Assembly (NCBI GenBank): GCA_040414495.1
Contig: JBEDUI010000204.1
Coordinates: 1 to 5,550 of the forward strand
Length of the DNA stretch: 5,550 nucleotides
Origin: DATAVB01 sp040414495
GTDB lineage: Bacteria; Actinomycetota; Actinomycetes; Mycobacteriales; QHCD01
Reading direction: 5' to 3'
This document shows positions 1 to 5,550 of this stretch, piece by piece (position 1 is the first letter of the stretch; every line of letters begins with the position of its first letter). Made by a program: the position numbers and the translations under genes. The notes under the pieces are model-generated. The model was not told the origin of the DNA. It saw only the letters and a list, made by a program, of their open reading frames with translations, and did no database searches.

Positions 1-306
1 TATCCGGTCCCGTATTTCCCGAATGTCACGGTCGGCTGGGATCCGTCACCGCGCACCGTGCAGTCCGACCGCTACGACCCCGCTCTGGGCTACCCGCACA
101 CCAACATCATGTCCGAGAACGGTCCGGAGATCTTCGGCCGGGCACTCGAACGCGCCCGTGACTTCCTGGCCGGCGGCCAGAGCCGACTGCTCACCATCAA
201 CGCCTGGAACGAATGGACCGAGGGCAGCTATCTCGAGCCGGACACCACGCACGAGTTGGCGTACCTGCAGCAACTCCGTCGCGTCTTTGGAGACCACAAT
301 GGATAG
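1..306 (+). CDS. GH99/WbsX-like glycoside hydrolase, C-terminal fragment
   Basis: The frame is open from base 1 and ends at TAG 304-306, so only the last 101 residues are visible; the start, and any signal peptide, lie outside the window. The fragment starts with a Y-F-P-N-V-T-V-G-W-D segment and contains N-A-W-N-E-W-T-E-G-S-Y-L-E-P-D near residues 68-82. This combination is typical of the GH99-like/WbsX (alpha/beta)8-barrel family. In characterised GH99 endo-alpha-mannosidases a pair of glutamates three residues apart in a similar N-E-W-x-E-G motif is catalytic; here they would be E71 and E74 (codons at 211-213 and 220-222). Both are present, so the fragment looks functional at its active-site end. 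Substrate is unknown: WbsX-type members also occur in polysaccharide synthesis loci, but the adjoining sugar ABC transporter favours glycan breakdown. The gene overlaps the next by 8 bases. Family assignment is fairly sure; alpha-mannoside specificity is only a guess. Confidence 0.82.
   Translation, partial: YPVPYFPNVTVGWDPSPRTVQSDRYDPALGYPHTNIMSENGPEIFGRALERARDFLAGGQSRLLTINAWNEWTEGSYLEPDTTHELAYLQQLRRVFGDHNG
289..292 (+). promoter_or_regulatory. Ribosome binding site fixing the start of the solute-binding protein
   Basis: GGAG lies six bases before the ATG at 299, inside the end of the GH99-like gene. The reading frame stays open back to about position 23, but only the 299 start has this Shine-Dalgarno sequence and gives a protein that begins directly with a Tat/lipoprotein signal. 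The long upstream extension reads as proline/serine/arginine-rich shadow sequence. Confidence 0.8.
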
Positions 307-1615
307 TCTCTCCCGCCGAGCCTTTCTCGGAGCTGGCTTGGCCGCGACAGCGGGGATTGTCAGTGGCTGTGACGGTCGGTTCGGCGTCGATCTCACCGAC
401 AGCCACGGGCCGGGGACCGTCGAGCTCAGCCTGCTGCTCAACCACACCAGCATCGAAGTAACCCGGTTCAAGAAAATCATCGCCGAATTCGAACGGACCC
501 ACCCACACATCAGGGTCAATACGCTCAACATCGCCAACGGCACGTTCTACACGAAAATCAACACCGAAGGTGTCGCCCACAATCTGCCCGATGTCTGGTA
601 CGCACGTGGACTTGACACGACCTACGATGGGCACAACAGCTGGCTCGAACCACTCGACAGCTATATCAAGTCCGATCCGAATTCACGGTTCGACGATTTC
701 TGGCCGGCGCTGCAAGCCCAGGTCACCTATCAGGGACACGTTCTCTCGCTGCCGTGGAACCTGTCCGACCTCGTCGTCTACGTCAACAAGACGAAATTCA
801 AGCAGGCGCACGTACCGCTGCCCGACCCGGACTGGGATTGGGACGAGTTCGCCCGCGTAGCCGGGAAATTCCCCCGGGTCAAGAAGAACGGCCGGCAGAC
901 GCAGTACGGGGCGAACGTCGCGATGTACGACTGGACGTTGCGCGGAATTCTGCGCGCCAACGGCGGCGAACTCGTCTCCGACGATTTCCTGCAGACCCGG
1001 GCCGATTCGGCCGAAACCATCGACACGATGGGATTCTTCGTCGACCTGGTGCAAAGCGGTGCGATGATCTCGCCGTCGGCGGTTACCGCCGGGCTCGACC
1101 CGTTCGTGACGAACCAGGTCGCGATGTCGGTCGACGGGTCGTGGTGGGTCGCCGAATACATTCCGGAGATCAAAGACCGGTTCGAATGGGAGATCGTCCC
1201 GCTACCGCGCGGAAAGAATGGGCAGCGTGGCGTCAGCGTGGCCGGCGGCGGTTTCGGGGTATCAGCCTTTTCCGCCCATAAACCCGAGGCGTACGCGCTG
1301 GCCGCACACCTCACCAACACCGCCTCGCTGACCTCGGTGGTGAGTAATTACCTGGACAGCCTGCCGGCTCGCCGCTCGGCGATGCCGGCTTTCCTCAAGA
1401 CGGCCGGTCGGCTGCCACACGCGCCTCGCGGCATCGAATATCTGCAACAGGAAACCGCCAAGGCGCTGAAGGTGATCTATCCGCCGTACGAAGTCCAACT
1501 CGGCACCGCGGTCGCGAACCGGGTCAGCGGCATGTTCGACTCCGGGTCGGCCAAGTCCTCGATGCGGGCGCTCGCCAATGACATCAAGCTGTTGATCGTT
1601 GCCCACAATTCCTGA
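299..1615 (+). CDS. Sugar ABC transporter solute-binding lipoprotein (CUT1 type, Tat-exported)
   Basis: This 438-residue protein should capture an oligosaccharide outside the membrane and deliver it to the two permeases encoded downstream. The N-terminus shows S-R-R-A-F-L (residues 5-10), a close twin-arginine motif, then a short hydrophobic stretch and a lipobox V-S-G-C ending at C24, so it is predicted to be exported folded and lipid-anchored at C24. The mature part fits the SBP_bac_1 fold: P-D-V-W near residue 99, S-L-P-W-N-L-S-D from residue 150 followed by Y-V-N-K, a W-D-W-D-E-F segment, and S-V-D-G-S-W-W at 277-283. The length is usual for the family. Many Trp/Tyr residues fit sugar stacking. 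The start at 299 was chosen for its RBS and signal peptide; ATG overlaps the previous gene's stop by 8 bases, suggesting translational coupling. The ligand cannot be deduced. Frame continuity and base composition show no damage. Confidence 0.94.
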   Translation: MDSLSRRAFLGAGLAATAGIVSGCDGRFGVDLTDSHGPGTVELSLLLNHTSIEVTRFKKIIAEFERTHPHIRVNTLNIANGTFYTKINTEGVAHNLPDVWYARGLDTTYDGHNSWLEPLDSYIKSDPNSRFDDFWPALQAQVTYQGHVLSLPWNLSDLVVYVNKTKFKQAHVPLPDPDWDWDEFARVAGKFPRVKKNGRQTQYGANVAMYDWTLRGILRANGGELVSDDFLQTRADSAETIDTMGFFVDLVQSGAMISPSAVTAGLDPFVTNQVAMSVDGSWWVAEYIPEIKDRFEWEIVPLPRGKNGQRGVSVAGGGFGVSAFSAHKPEAYALAAHLTNTASLTSVVSNYLDSLPARRSAMPAFLKTAGRLPHAPRGIEYLQQETAKALKVIYPPYEVQLGTAVANRVSGMFDSGSAKSSMRALANDIKLLIVAHNS

Positions 1616-1619
1616 TTCC

Positions 1620-1624
1620 GGGAG
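1620..1624 (+). promoter_or_regulatory. Ribosome binding site of the MalF-type permease
   Basis: GGGAG sits six bases before ATG 1631, in the 15-base gap after the TGA of the binding-protein gene. The gap is too short for a promoter and shows no terminator, supporting co-transcription. Confidence 0.8.
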
Positions 1625-1630
1625 AAATTC

Positions 1631-2536
1631 ATGACCAGCCAACAGCTTTCCCTGGCCCGTCAGGAGGCACGAGCCGGCTACCGGTGGGTGTCGCCGTGGC
1701 TCATCGGATTCATACTGTTCACCGCGCTGCCGCTGCTCGCCTCGTTCGCGCTCGGCCTGACCAGGTGGAACGGCGTCGGTACGCCTCATTTCGTCGGACT
1801 GGACAATTTCATTCACCTATTCACCGCCGACCCGCTGTTCTGGCAGTCGCTCAAGGTCACGGTCATATTCGCCGCGATCTACCTGCCGATCAGCCTCGTT
1901 ATCGGTTTCGGCCTGGCGCTGCTGATGAACCAGCGGCTCCCCGGAATGGCATTGCTGCGTACCATCTACTTCTTGCCCAGCATTCTGACAGGTGTCGCGG
2001 TGGCCGTCGTCTGGGGATTCATCTTCGACAAGAACTACGGTGTGCTGAACTGGGCGCTCGGTCTGCTGCACATTTCCCCGGTTCCCTGGTTGCAGAGCTC
2101 GTTCTGGGTCATCCCGGCGTTGGTCATCATGCAGCTGTGGGGAGTCGGTGGGAGCATGCTGATCTATCTGGCCGGAATTCAGGCCGTGCCGACCGATCTG
2201 TACGAGGCGGCGACCCTCGATGGCGCCGGCTGGTGGTCGAAGCTGCGGAACGTCACGATCCCGATGACCTCGCCGACAATTCTGTTCAACCTCGTCCTCG
2301 GGCTGATCGGCACGTTCCAGATTTTCACCCAGGCCTACATCATGACCGGCGGTGGCCCGAATTACGGCAGCTACTTCTACGCGCTGAACATTTACGACAC
2401 GGCGTTCCAATCGCTGCGCATCGGCTACGCCTCGGCCGAGGCGACGGTGCTGTTCCTCATCATCGTGATCTGCTCCGCGGTGGTGTTCCGCTGGTCCCGC
2501 AGCTGGGTCTACTACGCTGGACGAGGAGATCGATAA
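1631..2536 (+). CDS. Sugar ABC transporter permease, MalF/UgpA-like
   Basis: This 301-residue inner-membrane protein is one half of the translocation channel of a CUT1 carbohydrate importer. Hydrophobic segments are visible at roughly residues 22-43, 76-99, 108-131, 156-182, 215-237 and 270-287, giving six predicted helices. The EAA loop that docks the ATPase lies between helices four and five: E-A-A at 192-194, G198, and I-P at 210-211, matching the EAA---G---------I-x-P family pattern. A family-typical T-G-G-G-P motif follows at 239-243. The N-terminus is short, as is usual for actinobacterial MalF homologues, which lack the large periplasmic P2 domain of E. coli MalF. It lies 15 bases after the binding protein and 3 bases before the second permease, as expected for a binding protein-MalF-MalG operon. 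No frame damage is seen. The transported sugar is not evident. Confidence 0.95.
   Translation: MTSQQLSLARQEARAGYRWVSPWLIGFILFTALPLLASFALGLTRWNGVGTPHFVGLDNFIHLFTADPLFWQSLKVTVIFAAIYLPISLVIGFGLALLMNQRLPGMALLRTIYFLPSILTGVAVAVVWGFIFDKNYGVLNWALGLLHISPVPWLQSSFWVIPALVIMQLWGVGGSMLIYLAGIQAVPTDLYEAATLDGAGWWSKLRNVTIPMTSPTILFNLVLGLIGTFQIFTQAYIMTGGGPNYGSYFYALNIYDTAFQSLRIGYASAEATVLFLIIVICSAVVFRWSRSWVYYAGRGDR
2523..2530 (+). promoter_or_regulatory. Ribosome binding site of the MalG-type permease
   Basis: GAGGAGAT lies within the last codons of the preceding permease, about ten bases before ATG 2540. With a three-base gap between TAA 2534-2536 and that ATG, the two permeases are probably translationally coupled, which would help keep their levels equal. 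Confidence 0.75.
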
Positions 2537-2539
2537 GCC

Positions 2540-3436
2540 ATGGACACAAGCACCGTATCGTCGCGCGTCCGTCTTCGCCCTGCTGCCGCCAACCGACCGC
2601 GCCGAACGGGTCGGCGCCGGATCGGAAAAGCGACAGCCACGTACGTCGTGCTGCTGGCCGGCGCCGTGGTGTTGATTGTCCCTCTATTGTGGACTGTCTC
2701 GACCAGCCTCAAGGATCAGAGTCAGGTCTTCACCTATCCGGTGCAATGGATTCCGCGGCCGTTCAAATGGTCGAATTACAGCAGCGCGTTCGGCACCGCA
2801 CCGATCGGCACCTATCTCGTCAACACCGTCATTCTCACCTCGATCGGTGTGGTGGCCAGCCTGATCGGCAGCTCGATCGCGGGCTATGGATTCGCCCGGT
2901 TCCGGTTCCGCGGCCGGCAGGCCATGTTCGCCGTCATGCTGGCCACTATGATGGTGCCGACCTGGACGGTCATCATCCCGATGTTCCTGATGTTCCAGCG
3001 CATCGGCTGGCTTGACACGTATCTGCCGCTGGTCGTGCCGGCGTTCTTCGCCACACCGTTCAACACGTTCCTGATCCGGCAGTTCTTCCTCACCGTGCCG
3101 TATGAAATCGACGAGGCGGCGCGGGCCGACGGCGCGACCCGCTGGCAGGTCTTCACCCGCATCATGATTCCGATAGCCCGGCCGGCGCTTCTCATCGTCG
3201 CGATATATTCGTTCTTCTATTACTGGAACGAATTCCTGCTGCCGCTGTTGTATCTGCAGACCGACAAGTTCTTCCCGATATCCGTCGGCGTAGCCAATTT
3301 CGCTTCCGCGCAACAACAGAACTACCCGTTGATGATGGCCATCGCGACCGTCGCTCTCGCACCACCCGTCATCGTGTTTTTCGTCTTCCAACGTTGGTTC
3401 GTCCAGGGCGTCGTAGTCACCGGAATCAAGGCATGA
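2540..3436 (+). CDS. Sugar ABC transporter permease, MalG/UgpE-like
   Basis: This 298-residue protein is the second channel subunit of the same importer. The N-terminal 30 residues are Arg-rich and cytoplasmic, followed by a first helix at about 34-54. Further hydrophobic segments appear near 92-117, 128-151, 160-183, 212-238 and 266-286. S-T-S-L-K after the first helix, the Y-W-N-E-F stretch in the fifth and the V-x-G-x-x-x-G-x-K-A C-terminus are all characteristic of MalG-type permeases. The EAA loop has E-A-A at 192-194, G198 and I-P at 210-211; remarkably it starts at exactly the same residue number as in the partner permease. No ATPase gene follows; the operon ends here, so the energising subunit must be encoded elsewhere, probably a shared MsiK-type ATPase as known for many actinobacterial sugar importers. 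TGA 3434-3436 overlaps an ATG at 3433. Confidence 0.95.
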   Translation: MDTSTVSSRVRLRPAAANRPRRTGRRRIGKATATYVVLLAGAVVLIVPLLWTVSTSLKDQSQVFTYPVQWIPRPFKWSNYSSAFGTAPIGTYLVNTVILTSIGVVASLIGSSIAGYGFARFRFRGRQAMFAVMLATMMVPTWTVIIPMFLMFQRIGWLDTYLPLVVPAFFATPFNTFLIRQFFLTVPYEIDEAARADGATRWQVFTRIMIPIARPALLIVAIYSFFYYWNEFLLPLLYLQTDKFFPISVGVANFASAQQQNYPLMMAIATVALAPPVIVFFVFQRWFVQGVVVTGIKA

Positions 3437-3516
3437 CCGTACCGCCGCCGGACGCGGCGATCGGCAGCGCCGTTCCCGCCGGATTTCGCCAGGTATCAGC
3501 GACGGCTTGTACGTGA
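3433..3516 (+). CDS. Possible 27-residue ORF, perhaps remnant of a lost operon gene
   Basis: An ATG overlaps the stop of the MalG-type permease as ATGA (3433-3436), a common arrangement for translationally coupled actinobacterial genes. The frame then runs only 27 codons to TGA 3514-3516. The predicted peptide begins M-T-V-P-P-P-D-A-A-I and has no membrane segment or motif I recognise. Two readings are possible: chance, because ATGA is common, or the 5' end of a further operon gene whose remainder was lost when the antitoxin-bearing DNA joined at about 3490-3520. There is no strong Shine-Dalgarno sequence upstream; the nearest purine-rich stretch is G-G-A-A-T-C-A-A-G-G. It is listed because it sits exactly at a likely junction; it may well not be a gene. 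Confidence 0.22.
   Translation: MTVPPPDAAIGSAVPAGFRQVSATACT
3443..3459 (+). terminator. Weak GC hairpin just after the transporter operon
   Basis: CGCCGC at 3443-3448 pairs perfectly with GCGGCG at 3454-3459 around a five-base loop, starting seven bases after the MalG stop codon. There is no T-tract after it, so it is not a classical intrinsic terminator; T-less hairpins of this kind are often proposed to end transcription in high-GC actinobacteria. Such short GC stems also arise by chance in this composition. Confidence 0.3.
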
Positions 3517-3783
3517 ATCCCTTCTCCTGCGTCATCGCTGCCAGGTCGTCGGCAGCGTCTCGTCGTTCAGCATCGTCGCGAACCTTGTACCGCATCAGAG
3601 ACGCGGCCCAGATCCGACGATGCGGGCCCAGCGATATTCGATCTTGTCCTCGTCGAGCAGCTTGATCAGGTACGGCCGCGACACATTCACCAGGTCAGCT
3701 GCTTGCTGGGTGGTCAGCGCGGCGTAGGCCGGTACCAGCGTCACGGCCTGGCCGGCTGCCAGGTTTGCCAGCACAGCGGCCAT
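3515..3783 (-). pseudogene. Frameshifted excisionase-type HTH antitoxin (partner of PIN-domain toxins)
   Basis: Read on the minus strand from ATG 3783, the first 52 codons contain L-T-T-Q-Q-A-A-D-L-V-N-V-S-R-P-Y-L then K-L-L-D-E-D-K-I-E-Y-R, the helix-turn-helix of excisionase/MerR-type DNA-binding proteins that actinobacteria commonly encode before a PIN-domain RNase toxin. In family members this is followed by a basic H-R-R-I segment and a charged helix. Here the original frame instead runs to a TGA at 3595-3597. The expected continuation, H-R-R-I-W-A-A-S-L-M-R-Y-K, lies in another frame from base 3622 downward and carries on through D-A-E-R-R-D-A-A-D-D-L to about 3515. The shift therefore lies in bases 3623-3627 (one base gained or four lost). 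The usual N-terminal part is also short: an in-frame stop lies 12 codons upstream, and the ATG has no clear RBS. No toxin gene follows. The lower boundary is approximate. A truncated 62-residue product (3595-3783) could still be made. Confidence 0.75.
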
Positions 3784-3820
3784 ACGGCTCTGTTGGGCTG
3801 GCAGAATTATTGGGGGGTCA

Positions 3821-3838
3821 GGCGATTACACATTCGCC
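3821..3838. repeat. 18-base inverted repeat, possible operator
   Basis: GGCGA at 3821-3825 and TCGCC at 3834-3838 are perfect inverted arms around an eight-base AT-richer centre. The size and form fit a dimeric regulator site, and it covers the -10 position of the minus-strand promoter candidate, so antitoxin autoregulation or control of the neighbouring hydrolase are both imaginable. Five-base arms can also arise by chance. Confidence 0.35.
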
Positions 3839-3851
3839 GGCTTAGTGTCAA
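3823..3851 (-). promoter_or_regulatory. Candidate minus-strand promoter for the antitoxin remnant
   Basis: On the minus strand TTGACA (3851-3846) is a perfect -35 hexamer. It is followed after 17 bases by TAATCG (3828-3823), a mediocre -10 element, about 40 bases before the ATG at 3783. Position and spacing fit sigma-70-type transcription of the antitoxin gene. The perfect -35 is notable in GC-rich DNA, but the -10 is weak. Confidence 0.4.
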
Positions 3852-3914
3852 TCTAGTCAGGGACGTCATTCGGGCGTAGCGTCATGGCTCCTGCGTTTGA
3901 TCGTGCTAATCCTC

Positions 3915-3920
3915 AGGAGA
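3915..3920 (+). promoter_or_regulatory. Ribosome binding site of the secreted hydrolase
   Basis: AGGAGA ends five bases before ATG 3926. An in-frame ATG at 3884 would add 14 residues (beginning M-A-P-A-F-D), but it lacks a good Shine-Dalgarno sequence and would place polar residues before the signal peptide, so 3926 is preferred. Confidence 0.8.
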
Positions 3921-3925
3921 CGGCG

Positions 3926-5550
3926 ATGACGCGTACGGCAGCCGGTATTTTCGTTGCGGCCGCAGCCGCAATTGCCTTGACGGTCCCGGTCAGTTCATCC
4001 GCATCAGTGGCCGCATCACCGGGCAACTTGGCCAGGTCGACGGAGCTGAGCACGACATCACGGCTGTCCGACCGGCGCGAGGTGGCGGCCGGCACGCGGG
4101 CGTATTCGATCGGTTTCGAGGACGGGCGCTTTTACGCCAATGGCTGGCATACGACCGGAGAAATGGGCGGGATTTGGACACCGCCGGTGAAGCTGCTGGA
4201 CGGCGTGTGGTTCGGGCTGGACGGAAAATGGATCGGCCCGGCCACAAAATTCTCCAGCGGCTGGGGCTACACCCGCTACGACCTGCCCGGCACCGCCGGA
4301 TTGAACGTCCAGCGCACGGATTTCGTACCGGATGGAAAACGCGGGGTGCTGTTCGGACTGACGATCAGCAATCCGGGCGCGGCGCGTTCGGTGAATTTGT
4401 CGGTCGACGCGCACTCGGAGCTGATGGGCCAATATCCGTGGTCCGGCACCAAGCCCAGCGCCAGCGACAATATCCCGGACAAAGGCACCTTCGACGGACG
4501 CAACCTCGTATTCACCGATGACGGCGCCCTCCCCGGCGCAGCGGTGCACCACTATTCCGCGGTGGTGGGCATGGCGGGTCAATCCCCGACGTCGGGCACG
4601 ATCGGTAGCCAATTCTGGGGGCCGCAACCCGGGCACCGCTGCACCGGCAACGAAACCGGCGCACCGGCCGACCCCAAGCCGTCGGCCTGCGACGACGGGC
4701 CGTTCGGCCGCGGCATTGGTGGCGAGCTGACCTACCGAGTGCAGCTGCCGAGCAATGGCTCCAAAACCGTATGGCTGGGCGTCGCCGGTTCGGACACGAG
4801 CCTGTCGGAGTCGCAGCAGCAACTGCAGCAGGAGCTGGTGGACCCGGCCGGTCAACTGGCCGCGAAGGTCGCGGCTCGGACCAAGCTCGGGCAGCAGACC
4901 AGCCTGTCGCTGCCGGGTGATCCGGACCTGGAACAGGCGGTCGATTGGGGCAAGCAGAACCTGGCCGACCTGACGCTGTCGGCGCGGAATCTGCAGGTGC
5001 GGTGGACGAATCAGGGCACGCAATATCCGGACCCATTGGGGACGGTGCCCTCGGCCAGTTGGATCGGGGCCGGCTATCCCGACTACCCGTGGATCTTCGG
5101 TACGGACGGCGAATACACCGCGTTCGCGGCGGTGTCGGTGGGCCAGTTCCAGGCCATCGAGGATCACTTACGCACGCTCCGCGATATCTCCGACATTCTC
5201 AACAACCGCTCCGGTGTCGTGGTGCATGAATCCGTCTCGGACGGCTCCGTCTATTACGGCCACGATTCCCAGACCAACGGCGTAAACGACTTCAACACCG
5301 ACGAGACGGTGAAGTTCCCCAGCGCGGTGGCGCTGGTCTGGCGGTGGACGGGGGACAACAAATTCCGCGACGAAATGTACGACTTCTCGATCCGCAATCT
5401 GCGTTACGTCGTAAACACATTGGACGCCGACCATGACGGCTGGCCCGAGGGGTCGGGCAATATTGAGCGGACCGGTATGGGCCCGGAGAAGTTGGATAAC
5501 GCCGTTTACCTCATGCGCGGCCTGTACGACCTGGCCGACATGGCGCACTC
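3926..5550 (+). CDS. Secreted glycogen-debranching-like glycoside hydrolase, 3' end beyond window
   Basis: The frame is open for 541 codons to the window edge without a stop, so the C-terminus is missing. Residues 1-30 form a Sec signal peptide: basic start, Ala-rich core at 5-20, likely cleavage after A29 or A30. No lipobox is present, so the product is probably released. Residues about 57-300 read as a beta-rich N-terminal domain (F-E-D-G-R-F-Y-A-N-G-W, G-G-I-W-T-P-P, V-W-F-G-L-D-G-K-W). The only two cysteines, C239 and C255, could form a disulfide. From about 325 an alpha-helical part begins, with Y-P-W-I-F-G-T-D-G-E-Y at 387-397 and D-A-D-H-D-G-W-P-E at 500-508, features of (alpha/alpha)6-barrel glycosidases such as the amylo-alpha-1,6-glucosidase/glycogen-debranching group. 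I cannot assign the catalytic acids or the substrate. It follows the transporter operon after a 489-base junction and probably has its own promoter; a role in releasing sugars for the importer is inferred from position. GH63- or GH15-like specificity is an alternative. Confidence 0.8.
   Translation, partial: MTRTAAGIFVAAAAAIALTVPVSSSASVAASPGNLARSTELSTTSRLSDRREVAAGTRAYSIGFEDGRFYANGWHTTGEMGGIWTPPVKLLDGVWFGLDGKWIGPATKFSSGWGYTRYDLPGTAGLNVQRTDFVPDGKRGVLFGLTISNPGAARSVNLSVDAHSELMGQYPWSGTKPSASDNIPDKGTFDGRNLVFTDDGALPGAAVHHYSAVVGMAGQSPTSGTIGSQFWGPQPGHRCTGNETGAPADPKPSACDDGPFGRGIGGELTYRVQLPSNGSKTVWLGVAGSDTSLSESQQQLQQELVDPAGQLAAKVAARTKLGQQTSLSLPGDPDLEQAVDWGKQNLADLTLSARNLQVRWTNQGTQYPDPLGTVPSASWIGAGYPDYPWIFGTDGEYTAFAAVSVGQFQAIEDHLRTLRDISDILNNRSGVVVHESVSDGSVYYGHDSQTNGVNDFNTDETVKFPSAVALVWRWTGDNKFRDEMYDFSIRNLRYVVNTLDADHDGWPEGSGNIERTGMGPEKLDNAVYLMRGLYDLADMAH

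Larger units (their letters stand above)
3784..3925. other. Gene-free interval between antitoxin remnant and secreted hydrolase
   Basis: These 142 bases hold no credible reading frame. They must contain the 5' region of the antitoxin remnant on the minus strand and probably the promoter of the secreted hydrolase on the plus strand. I could not identify a convincing plus-strand -35/-10 pair; TAGTCA at 3854-3859 with TAGCGT at 3877-3882 is a poor match. A minus-strand promoter candidate and an inverted repeat are listed separately. Confidence 0.6.

Noticed and set aside
23..298. Upstream open extension of the solute-binding protein frame, which would give a 530-residue protein
   Set aside because: It overlaps the real C-terminus of the GH99-like gene in another frame, reads as low-complexity Pro/Ser/Arg sequence, and would bury the Tat/lipobox signal in the middle of the protein.
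1684..3015. 443-codon open frame on the plus strand across both permeases
   Set aside because: Its translation is Arg/His/Pro-rich without any recognisable motif and spans the gap between two clear permease genes; it is a product of GC-biased codon positions.
3481..3560. Apparent imperfect inverted similarity between a segment near 3490-3505 and one near 3529-3545, considered as a mobile-element end
   Set aside because: The arms do not match base for base when aligned, there is no target duplication visible, and no transposase is present in the window.
2684..3595. 303-codon minus-strand open frame through the MalG-type permease
   Set aside because: Only its first part, from 3595 to about 3515, is meaningful, as the displaced C-terminus of the antitoxin remnant; the rest is antisense to a genuine permease gene.
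3884..3925. Alternative earlier ATG for the secreted hydrolase
   Set aside because: It is in frame, but has no good Shine-Dalgarno sequence and adds polar residues ahead of a normal signal peptide; ATG 3926 has AGGAGA at ideal spacing.
4058..5167. 369-codon open frame on the minus strand opposite the secreted hydrolase
   Set aside because: Composition is typical antisense shadow (Arg, Gly, His rich), no family features are seen, and the opposite strand has a signal peptide, RBS and recognisable glycosidase motifs throughout.
5168..5548. 126-codon minus-strand frame at the right edge
   Set aside because: It is antisense to the helical domain of the hydrolase and shows no motif or ribosome binding site of its own.

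Overview
The window looks like a chromosomal carbohydrate-utilisation region of a high-GC Gram-positive bacterium (Actinomycetota). The clues are strongly GC-biased third codon positions, long open shadow frames on both strands, a Tat-type lipoprotein solute-binding protein, a two-permease sugar ABC transporter with no ATPase beside it (actinobacteria often share one MsiK-like ATPase among such importers), and the type of small antitoxin remnant present. I cannot name the genus.

Layout: positions 1-3436 hold a tight plus-strand operon. It contains the 3' end of a GH99/WbsX-like glycoside hydrolase (1-306), an extracellular sugar-binding lipoprotein (299-1615), a MalF-type permease (1631-2536) and a MalG-type permease (2540-3436). 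Spacing is minimal: an 8-base overlap, a 15-base gap and a 3-base gap, each with a clear ribosome binding site. Transcription must start upstream of the window.

Positions 3437-3925 form a junction. A 27-codon frame overlaps the malG-type stop codon (3433-3516). On the minus strand lies a frameshifted, truncated excisionase/MerR-type helix-turn-helix gene of the kind paired with PIN-domain toxins (about 3515-3783). After it come 142 bases without a gene that hold an 18-base inverted repeat overlapping a possible minus-strand promoter.

From 3926 to the window edge a plus-strand gene encodes a secreted, large glycoside hydrolase resembling amylo-alpha-1,6-glucosidase/glycogen-debranching enzymes. 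It is open for 541 codons with no stop in the window.

Taken together, the genes suggest an extracellular enzyme that trims a glycan, an ABC importer that takes up the oligosaccharide products, and a GH99-like enzyme that acts on a related, perhaps alpha-linked, substrate. That functional link is inferred from gene neighbourhood; the substrate cannot be read from the sequence. I see no RNA gene, CRISPR array, intact mobile element or clearly novel system. The most unusual stretch is the decaying antitoxin junction at 3433-3840.
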